From positions 75,802,643-75,866,642 of the forward strand of contig CM049307.1 of the NCBI GenBank assembly GCA_026874595.1: a stretch of DNA of 64,000 nt. The letters are read 5' to 3'. Origin of the DNA: Sipunculus nudus (Eukaryota > Annelida > Sipuncula > Golfingiida > Sipunculidae). Below are positions 35,701-47,700 of this stretch, piece after piece (position 1 is the stretch's first letter; each line of letters starts with the position of its first letter). The notes under the pieces were generated by a model. It saw only the letters and a program-made list of their open reading frames with translations, ran no database searches and was not told the origin of the DNA. Made by a program: the position numbers and the translations under genes.

Positions 35701-38700
35701 CCAAGAAGGATTGTCTAAAAACACACTCTTTAAACATATGGTTAAATGTTGGTAAATACTGGTAAATACAGAACATCCCAGGGCACCATTTAAGCATTGG
35801 AAATTCAATCTCTCAAAGACCTGTGCCAATAAAAAGTCACAATATGAGGGACTTTTGGTAAATAATTCAGCCAAGGTCTAATTAATATTATTTATCTACT
35901 GAAACCAACACAAGAACAATAACAGTTACACCACAATAAATAAATTTTGTCATGACAAAAGTAGATTTAAATTTATGAGTAAGGTGAAATTAGGGTAATT
36001 TTTCTTAATTTTATCAGAACTATGTGCTGAAGGCATTATTCAGTATTATGTCAACTCACGGTCTGAATCAGGATTTGGGCTGGACCAGATCCTGATCAGG
36101 GTTTGGACTGGTCAGAATCCTGATCTGGTTTTGGTCTGGACCAATCGCCGGCTGGTCCAGATAAGGATCTTGGCCTTCACATATATATATTTATTAGCTC
36201 TGTAGAATAAAAATATAAATTAATTAAAACTAAATGTTGGAAGCGCTGCCTAAAAATGTGTATCCTCCTTGTGTATCATGGTACTCTGTGTGGCAAGTAC
36301 AAATGAAAGTGGTGGACAGTCCATTCCAGATCATGCGACCCTAGCTAGGTGATAAATAAAAGTGCTGCGGGTTACCGAGCAATCTACCACCACATTCCAC
36401 CTGCACCTTGAAGGAGTGCCGCTCGTATACCGTACCTGCCGCTATTTTCTCAAGCATGTTTGTCTCTCTCTCCTCCTCCTCGCGCTTCACTATGCTTGCA
36501 TAGCTTTTGCCGCCTGTAACCGGCTTACCTGGGGGTGTGGCACCTTGTAGGGTGGGCTCTGCTGGCTGGGCGCCTCCGGGGGCTGTCAGCGGTCTATCCT
36601 GTGGGGCACTTACCTCCCCACCCCCTGTCGCCCCCTCCACAAGGCCGTCAAGTCTGTAATACAAACTGTAATGTCAACAGTAAAGCAAACACAAGTCAGT
36701 ACTAAAAACAGTAATACAAAGGAAAAATTAAAGAACTACTCTGTAACATAAACATAACCAAAACAGAAAATCAAATTCAAAATTTAAAGTAATACAACAA
36801 ACATCTGATATGTAATATAAGCCACACAATCAGAACAGCAAAAACATAGTCTATAACAACACTGTAGTACCAAAAACTAAACAAACTTTACACTGTTCCA
36901 AACACACAGTAACAGTTTTACTACAAACAGTAACACAAGAAGACTGCAATACAAACAGTTACATTAAAATATTTCATTCAATACATACAAAGTATACCAA
37001 ACATAGGTAAACATCCCAACATGCCCCCAAAGGGTGTTATGTTTTATGAATAGAAAGCACAAATTGTAAACAGAAACAGAAACAGAAAGAACAAAAGAGA
37101 AAATAGTAAATAGAAACAAGCATGACAGAACACAATGAGTTTGTATAACATCTGTGTAATTAACAATAAACAAACAAAAAAGTCTAACACAAACTTTAAC
37201 ACAGTATTACAAATGGAAAGCCGCACACAATTGTAAAACAAACAATGAACAGTAAACAAATATAAATACCAAAACACAAATAATCATGAAACTGTTCTAC
37301 AACTAGTAAGAAAAGGCTAATTATACCATTTAGTAATGACACTAATAGAAAGCTAACATTCAGTGAAACAGTGAAACAATTGTAAAGTAGTATTGTAGTG
37401 AGTATTGTAAACAGTGAACTAAAGTACAGTCAGTAAAAAAAGTACAAATTTTAACCTGTAATGCAAACATAGAAGGAGGAACACAGAAAAGCTCAAGTAT
37501 AAAAGTATATATAAAATTATTTCTTCTATATATATATATAAATGTTATGATTTTTTTTCATGACTTTTTTCACTTTATTTAAATTCATGACTTTACTGAA
37601 GTACTTAAATTTCACATATCAAATTTCATGAGTTTTTTCTAACATGCTTTCAAGTGTTTTGGCCCTCTATCACAACGGTCACAATACTCCACAATCTTGA
37701 GTCATAACAGATGTCATCTGGAGTCACAACACTGTCACCCGAAGAGTCACAAGACTTATCTAGAGTCACAGAAATCACAATTAGAATAATTTAGAATCAC
37801 AGGACTACGATCTGGAGTCACAAGTCTGTCACCTGGGGTCATAACACTGTCACCTGGAGTCACAGGAGCCAATCATTTGAAGAAACAACACAGATATCTA
37901 GAGTCACCAGACCTTTACCTTGAGCTATACCCCCGGTAGGAGTTAGTATGCCTTGCGAAACTAATATGCACACCACAGGGTGCAAGTCAAAATTGAAGCA
38001 TTATAAGATGGTTTTAAGCATCTGAGATGAGTTCTACAAAATTACTGAAAATCATGTTTGTTAATAAGAATTAATTTAAAATTAGCTTCTCTCTTATAAT
38101 AAGCAGTAACTGATGATATTTGTCTCTACATACGCTGACCACTTACCTGTGTTGTTTGAGTAGTGTACATTCGCCGCCCTCCACAGGATCAAGGTTATAT
38201 ATATACAGGTAGCCATCTTGTGATGCCACAAGGATGCGGGGCAGCTTCTGCATCCTGTTGGAGACACACCAGAAAATATAAGGGATGATGATTGAACAGA
38301 TGATAATATGACATAAGCTGGGATTAACAGATGGTGTTAATATCTGTGATGTCTGTCACTAACAGAGGTCTCTCTACTCTTCTCAGATTCTTCTGTTACA
38401 AGCACAATTTTCATAAGCATGTAAAATTTCAGGACAATCCACATACCAATTGTTGAGAAAATTGCATAATTGCCAGTCTAGATATACCAAGAAATATACT
38501 AAATATACTTCTAAAAATATGTGAGATGATTCTATAAACAACTTTTATGCCAAAAGGTAACATATTGTTAAGTACTCTGCACTAAGGAGACAGCTTCTGC
38601 ATTAATATGACCTTGAGGTTAAAGGTGACTAGTTTTGAAAACTTTGTCAGAAAAATTCTGTGTATCAATTTGGAGGTAAAGATGTAAATTATTCTAAAAG

Positions 38701-41700
38701 TTTACTGTAAAACCAGGATACTGGGTGAAACAATTTGTTTATCAAATTCGGGGGAAAAATATGCAATAATTTCAAACAGTTAAGAGTCTGACTTTCACAG
38801 TGCTAAAAGCATGTTTTCAGTTTGTAGCTCACAGAATATGGGTCACTAAGATCTTAGTTTCCAAAGAGATATTACAAGGACCAGTCTGATTTATGCATGA
38901 CTTCTCTAGGTCTAAAGTTAATGGTTTGTGTGCTGCTACTGAAAAATAGGATAGCCAGATGGTCAGACCACTGGATGGAGGGACAATGGACAAAGACCAA
39001 ACACTATAGCTCAGCATGCATGACTGAAAGTCAGCTGATCTATAAGTCAAACAAACATGTTACAAAAACCCAAGAAATCAAATGTTACATTGATGCAGGG
39101 GAGAAAAAATCATTTCAATGTAAATATTTAGTTATGCTTCTGATGTTTATAAACAGATTAAACAGATACTCACATTGCAAACACACAGACGTTTTTCATG
39201 CCAGCACTGGGTAGTCGAGCTAAAGCATGGTCTCTCTCTTGGTTAAACATCTCTGTTACCCCACTGGGCAGGTAATTTGCTGAAGTTTTTAATGCTTGGC
39301 CGACATATCCCATCCACCCCTGGGGCTCTTCTGTTGGCCTGGAACATGAAATCGAAATCCTTAACTTTGTGACATTGAAGGTTGCACTACAGGTCAGCTC
39401 TGCCCACCAGAACAAGGGTGGCACTGATTACATGTATCTGCTGGGGTTGGACTTTTATCATGTTCAGATGTTCACACTTCAGACTTCCTCAAATATATAT
39501 GAATAACCATGGTCTTGACCAGGTCGGGACAAAATTAATCAGACACTGCTCTGGGATTAGTTATTCTTACCATCAAAACAACCCAAAGGCAAACAGTAGC
39601 AGTCAGTCTGATATGGTCTGTTTATGTCAGATTACGAGAGTGTCTGATTAAAATTGTAAGGAACCAAAACACTGGATTTTTCTTCACTCCCTATAAGTAA
39701 CTGGATAACAACCAGACTATAAACTAGTTACCTTTTACACTGATGAAGGTGCAGGACACTAATCCAACAAGCATCACTGCTTTAACCACAGGCCTTTTGA
39801 ATTCATCATTAAAACATGTCTGAATTGCCCCTATATAGCCTAATACTGTCCATAATAATATTAAAAGGTAAGAAACCACAGCCCGAGAACCCCCAACAAC
39901 CTGCAGTATAAACTATCCTTGACTGGAAATGGATAATTTATATTGCAGGTCACTTGGGGTTCTTTTGCTTGAATTCAATGTCTGTCTACACAATTTCATA
40001 GTATTACCACACATTTAACTACCAAGTTCATACAAATCAGAGTACAGGTATATATATATTTATTTACCTATCTTTTGAAGTGTCTAGTTTGAACACATGT
40101 ACTGTTTCAGTATTACTAGATGAACACAGGAACAAGGAGTCTGGACTGAAGGATAACGAGAATATGCTCGCACACCTGAAAACACAGAAAAAAATCAAGT
40201 ATAGTAAATACTTATATATAATAAAAACAACAAGAATGATGAATATATAAGATACCAACGTCAGAAACATATTTCAAAAACATTTTTCAAAGGTAGTATA
40301 GGTAGTATATTCAAGTAAGTTTTTTCGGGGGGGGGGGGGGGGGTTGGGTGTTACCTCAAGATCAGGGTTTCAGGAGTTGTCACTTCACCATAATCACAGG
40401 CAAGGCAAGGAATAAGCTTCAATATGGATTGCATTACAGCTGATGATGGTGGAAATTGCCAAAGGCTGCCATTGTGGGTACAGAAGTATGGTTATGATGT
40501 TGATGTCTTATGTAACTTTTGGTTCTACCTGATTTAAATAAAAACTTGAATATTCATACATAATTTTGTGACACACTCGCACGATCTGACCCAAAGTTTA
40601 CAACAGATTAAACTTAATCTCAAGATTAAAATGATATTACATATACCTATGACAAAATGTACCCTTTGGGTCAAAACAGATCATTTAAGTCCTTCTAATA
40701 TCTTCACTTATTGAACAAGTGATGAAGAAAACCATTAACACTGTTTTCACATATAATTCATTTACATATTAATTTGGTCCTACAGAATGGTTAATGCCTT
40801 TATCAAAACATATGAAAGATTCCTAAAATGATCAGACCCTCAAAGTCCTGAGGTTAGTCACCTTTTCATGCCTCTTCTGAATTCAAACACTTTTTGGCCC
40901 TCAGGTATTGAGAACACCCGAATCACAGTTCCCTGTAATCAGCAAGCAAACAGTAAAACAACAACACCACAGGAGTGTATATGTAATATGACAAATCAGG
41001 GGTCAAAATGCCGCCTTTCCGCCTGTCTTAGACAGACAAACATGTGCACAAAAAAACATTTTTCGTTTTGTACCAATCTGTTGGAAAGGTGAACACCTTG
41101 ATGTTTTCCACATTAGTAGCTGATAAGTAGAAACATGCATATGACACAAAAACCAAATATTTCACAGGTGGTGTTCCACTGACTCCTTATATTTCCTATA
41201 AAATGGTCTATAATTTCTTGTATTCTCCATCATTTAGGCACTCATGTCTTATATTTCCCTCTTTTGATCCACAGCACATTCGTGTTTCTGATATAACAGT
41301 GTTACTATTGAAAACACTCAGTTCTTTTTGGACACAAGTGTGCATGTAAGATGGCAGAATCAGGTTTACACTGAAGGATCTGTGACTGTAAGTTTGATAA
41401 GATGGTAAGATGAACCTTTAGCAAGAGGCTTATTTTTTGTGGAAAGGCAAACCAGTATTAATGCCTTTAGCCCCTGCTGACAATCTGTGTATCTGTAAGC
41501 CAAGAGACATTGTAAGAAATGACGAAAGTATTTGCCTCCTCATGAGGCCTTATAATGCATTCCTCAGACCTAGATATAAAGGCACTCTGGCAGGCCAGTA
41601 TCTGGATGTGATGGCAGAGGGCCGGTATGGTGCTACCACAAACTCGGCAATGATAAAAGTCTAATTATCCCTTTACCATAAACAAAATCAGGCTTGATGC

Positions 41701-44700
41701 CTTCATGTTCAACTGACAAAAGTTTAAACATTTATCAAGCAAAGAGCAATGTGAGCTGTTAAAGTAAATCATCTGTGATAGGGGTTAACATAACAAAGTG
41801 GTATAAATTTTCAAGATAACATGCTTTTGGAAATTAAAGTTAAACAGATCATTCTATATTCATTTATTACTTTAAGATGCCACTGAATCAATGAAAACAC
41901 CATGTTAACTTAAAGATTTCCCATTTGAATATTTTACAAAAAATCTTGTTCACGTATGAAATGGTAAATTTATTCCAAACTCTGCACATATTTGGATTCT
42001 TACTTTTTCTGATGCGGTCGCTATTCTGTTGCCAGCTGCATTGAATGTCATTGCTGCCAGGGGGTTATCATGTGCGGGTATCATTGTAACTGCCCTCTGG
42101 AAGTATAAACAAGCTAAGTTCAGTCTTCATGTTAAATGTGGATACTATGGCTGTAAAAATACTTATCCTCACAATACAACATGTACTACAGTATTACATG
42201 CACTCATTAACAATAAGGTGTATTATAGTTCTGATTCAAAGCCAACACTCTTCCCATTTACAGAGAGAGTTCAGACCAAACTGCTTCTCACAATATTGAT
42301 TTCCACACCATAAATAAAGTTTAACCACACTTTTGCCTATATGCCTCAGGAATAATCCAAAATGCATTTAGACAGCTCCTTCTAAATATTAAACCATTTG
42401 TGATAGTCCATTTAAATCCTATCAAGCACTTAGGACCAATGATGTTTCGCCTTAAATAGAATTACATGGCACTGATTGACCAAGGGCAGACAAAGAATTT
42501 CAGAATAAGGGTTCTTATATAGGGAGGTCGTGAAGGAGGACTAGTATAGAGGAGATGTGAACCACCAAGAGGGAATGTACCCCCTCCCACAGATCAGAAA
42601 CATTTTGAAAATTCAAGCTGTAACATAGCAATTTGGGGTAGTTTCAGATTTCTTTCAGTATTTAACTTGTATTATTATAATCCAAAGTTTTATTTAGGTA
42701 AAAAATATCTGCCCCTGCTGACAATCTTTAAACCAGCTTTATACTGATGTGCTTTAAATTGTGACAGACAAACAAACAAACAAACAGAGGTAATTTAAAA
42801 GGAACACAAGGAAATATGACATACCAGGTTCACCACATCAAAAATCTGTACTTCTCCTATCTGGCTACTGCCGGGGTAGGCCAGGTAGCAGTTATCATTA
42901 CTAGTAGACAGAGCACACAGGCCCTGGGGGTTCGGGGGCGTGTCTCGTATCGTGTGGAGAACTTTCATGTCTCGTAGGTTGTGTATGTACAGACTTTCCT
43001 CCAGGCAGACGATCAACCTCTGTATGTACAAGAAATAATACATGATAAATGTGAGAAAGTACAGTCATGGACATAAGTTCATGAATAAAATACTTTCAAA
43101 TAAATTCCACATATGTTTACAGCTAACGTGACTAGAATTGATCACTAAAACTATCTGGTGTTTTTGCATTAAATTCATCTTGACATTAGGACTATCTTGA
43201 AACAACTTGTAATTTGTGGCATCTTTACACAAAGATATATATGTACAGACAAACATTGATTTCCATGCAAGTCCCTTTATTTATTTACAGTTTTAAGTAC
43301 CATTATCTCATTAATTTGACACCATGGACTAATGTGACTGATCATGAAAATAATGATCACTAGCTTCAAATCTTTTCAGAATATTTTGGATACCAAAATC
43401 CAATTTGCAACTGTCAAGTCCATTTTATGCACATATTCAGTGTGTTTAAGGGTAGCACCATAAACAAAAGCCAGGGCCTAGGGTAACTGAAAATGTACTT
43501 GTAGTTGAATGTAATAAATTACAGGATTTCATGTAATTAAAAGCATTTTGTAATTCAAAATATTTTAAATTACAAGAAATTGTAATTATAACTTTGAAAA
43601 GTACACTGTAATTTGAATTACTTTTCAATTATTTTTTAATTACACTCAAATCAAATGATCTGCCTGAAGTCAGACAAGGGAACTTGAATTTTGAAACAAA
43701 AAGGTCATTACTGCTGATGCCTTGTGAGGTCTGTGCCCAAGTGTCACCTGAGCTGCATCTGTGTTTACAGCTTATCCTTAACAGGGTTTACAGTAAGGGT
43801 TTGTATTTTTTGTATAGTGTTCAAGTATTATAACTGACAAAAAGTAATTTAAAGTAACTGAAAAGCTAATTAATTATTTTTTACTGTAATTGTAATAGTA
43901 ATTAATTACATTTGCAAATATGTGTAATTGTAATTTTAATTTGGCATTTTGAAAGTAATTGTTAATGTAATCAATAATATTTGCCCTGACCAGTGCAGCA
44001 CAAGAGTGCATAGTATGCCTGTCATAAATGACCTCTGACCTCACAAGATATGCCCAGATTTTGCCGGGAATCAAAACTATGTAAGATGCTTTGTGGGAAG
44101 ACATTCAGCGTGAGTTTCATCAAAATCCCCAAAATTTCTGGTAAGTTACCAAGGCATCACCACAAAGAAGTATGGTGTCCTCTGACCTCATCTGATATGT
44201 ACAGATTAAGCCCACAATCAAATTCATGTCAGATAATTTACTGGTAAATATTTATATCCATTTTCATGAAAATCAAATTCCGATTAAGCTATCGCAGCAA
44301 CAGCTAAAGTTAATGGACAGACACATTTTGCTGCCCATACCACAATATGATCTGTGAATAAATTGAAGGTAAATAAAATGTACCATATGCTAGGATATTA
44401 AATCTAGAATTTTTGTCTAATTATCTACACGGTAATTTTTCACTTTAAAGGCTCTCTTAACAAAATATCAACCAGAACGTCAATGATGTAGTGGAGATTC
44501 AACATAAAACATAAACCATGCAACACAAAATTATGCATTTTTCACTAGGGACATGGAATGAACTTTAATCACAGAAAGTTGGTGTCTCAGGTGGCCCCAC
44601 CTGCAAGTTCCAGATTCTGCGAAAAGTTTAGAAGGTAGCTGTTTGCAGAATTAATGAGTTTCTAAATTAATTATAAAAGCCCACACCTGCCCTATCAGAT

Positions 44701-47700
44701 AAAACAAACAAAATCAATATTGGTCAAGATATAAAAGAGAAGAAGCATTTTTTTGTGATTCTGATAATTTGCATTAATTTGCATAATTAATGAGTTACAA
44801 AATTCTGTGTAAAAGTTTAACCATCCTTATCAGATAAAACTAACAATCAAAATTTGTCAAGATATAAAGGTGAGGAAGCATTTATTTGTGCATTGTGGAC
44901 GTACGTTGGATGGACAGACAGACACCGCATCACCTAAGCATCATCGGGCCCACGGCCGGATAAACTAACAACACTGATAGTTATACCTTGTTGGAAGGGA
45001 CTATCATATTATATCCCTTTCACATAGCAGATATAAATTTCAAACCATTTCAAATGTAAATCGAATTATCCAATTTGACAAAGTGCCATTTGAATCCGAA
45101 ATTCGCATCTGAAACAGTTTTGACCTTGTTTTGAAGCCGCAACTTGTGTGTCTAAGCACCAGTAAATATGCTTGTGTCAGCATGTTAATTGTTACATTGT
45201 TTCACATGATGTGAAACTGAAAGGTACACCACCTGCCTTTGTGCTTAGATGCCTGTGTGAATACACAAAGATACAGAACTGATCAATCCTCATTGCCAAA
45301 AACATTTGAAAATCGTTAGGAGTAATATACTCAGTGACTTACCAGCCTGTTGGTTCGAACTGCTAATATCGTGTTGGGATAGCTGTAGTTGCATATTTCT
45401 GTCCCCTTCCTAAAGTGACAGAGGATCAGTTTCCTCGGGGATGTTAACTTGACTATGGCAACAAGACTGCTGGCGAAGTGCCTCTCTACGATGCAGATTT
45501 CATCACTTTCTGTAAATAAATATTCAATGATGGTCATGATAATGATGGACCCATAAAACCTGCTTAAGCAGATTGCTTAACCTCTGCTTAGTGTTCAGTC
45601 AATTCCTGTGGAATTCTGACATTTGGCAGATGTGGTGAAACCTGTTTACATCATACAAACCCCTGAAGACCAATGGGTGTTCTGCAAGAATCTGAAACAC
45701 TGGTAAAATACTGATGAATACCAAAGAACGTGTAAAAAACTTTGTAAAGTAACTTTAGTTAACATACCTCACTTTTTGGTTGGGTAAATATTTAAACCAA
45801 AAATCAATTTGGACAATTTATCAACATAGATATATATGTATGTATATGCAATTTTAGTTAACTGACACTTAACAGGTATCCTTAAGTTGTACCATAACAT
45901 TTTATAATGAGATGAAAAGGTGATTTTTACACCCAGTCCGATCCATAGATAATTTCAAATGCATGCTTGCCAACATCATTTATTTTGCAAGTTGCTAAGT
46001 GAGTAGTAATAACTGAAGTGATAGTATAGTTCAAGAGCTAGATATGTAGTCAGAGCCTACAAACCTCTGCCAGAATCATGAAATCAGACTTTCCTGTGCT
46101 GCAGAACAAACACTTCCCCAATACCTATGAATGGATGGCCTCTAAGCAAGGACAAAGGAATCACCCTGAATGAAATTAGTATATTTATAATGCTTTGATT
46201 TAAATATATATTATATTGATCTAAATTCCTTCCTAAAGTTAACTGATTATTCTTTCGGTGTTACCCTATCCAGAAGAAAATTTCATCAAAATCTGTTCAA
46301 AACTTTTTGCTTAAGGTGCAATCAGACAAACCAACCAACGTAGGGAAAAGCAATACCTATGGCACCTGGCAGAAGGCAATGAAAGAGTTCAACCTTACCG
46401 TATTCATAGATGTTTTCCAGTTTGTCCACAGACGACAATGAAAACAAACGATAGCCATTTTTGGTTCCTACTGCCAGTGACCTGAAATGAAAATTAAGAG
46501 CTGTAACTATTCAATGTTACATTATGCATATATACAGGTGAGACACCTGGTGGTGGACTCAGTACTAAGCGCAGAGGCCTCTAGTGTTTACTGTAACTTG
46601 GATAGTTTCGAAGGGAGAGCTGGTCACTCATGGTCTTTCTGACATATAATACATTTCCCAGTGTTTAAGGTCTTATCTGAAAGAAAAAATGCCTAACAAA
46701 ACAACTCTCACTCTGTAAACAGCAAAGACTTACTTCAACTCGTATTTTATATGTGAAGAATCACCACCTGTGGATCTAATCTTGATCTGTTGAATAAGGA
46801 AGAAGATAACAATATAATACGAATTAAATGTTACCAGCACAGCTATCATATAAATTTTATTAACATACATGAAATATAAATGTATGATATAACCATGTGA
46901 AAACATGGTAATTAACTCAGTTTAGGGCTACAGGAACATGTTGAGCAGCCTAATTAGTAGGGGGACTGTGATACCTACTGGCAGTGTACCCTTAATTCTG
47001 ACATGTAACTTACAACTCCTGGGTTTTATCTTTACAAAAGATGGCATCACAGGAACTGTCTGAAATGCTTGCGAGGAATGAATCAGTCAGGGTTTGATAA
47101 GGCCACTGAAAAACAGCACAAATTTACTCTGAGGACAGTCTCAAGATAGGGATCTATCTGTGGAGAGTGTTTGGTGAAGATTGGACCCATATCAGCTGAG
47201 AAGAATCCAGAATAACACTCTTGGGTGACCATGTCCATGTTGGTGAATTCTGTTAGGATGCTTATGGGTTGAAACAAACTTGCTCATGTAGTTTAGGGAT
47301 CAAGGAATTATAGGAAGTAGTTTGTCTGAACTAATGATAAATGAATAAACTATCACCTACCAGAGGTGATAAACAATGTTTTCACATTACCATAACAGAT
47401 GTAATGTACAAACTGATGAATGGAGCTTAATACCACCAGTGTTTAATAAAGAGGCTTTTGCTGAGGCAAATTTAATGAAAGCTCAATGCCTCCCATATTG
47501 TATATTAAATCCGCCTAAAATGTATGAGAGATTTAGGACAAAACCAAAATGGGTTTCTAGGCAAGATCTGGTGACAAAGTTAATTTAATTTTATAATTCA
47601 GCCTAGTAGGGCATATGGCAGGCACAAACTTAAATTCCAGAAACAGGGCATTACATGTTAATTAAGACATAATTCTTCAGTCACTAAAACCTGTATATAA

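Noticed and set aside
36341-36435. WIPI2 ending at the stop in 36341 by reading through exon 10
   Set aside because: The residues after 36436 do not resemble any WIPI2 end, whereas the exon at 29588-29715 gives a matching acidic C-terminus in phase.
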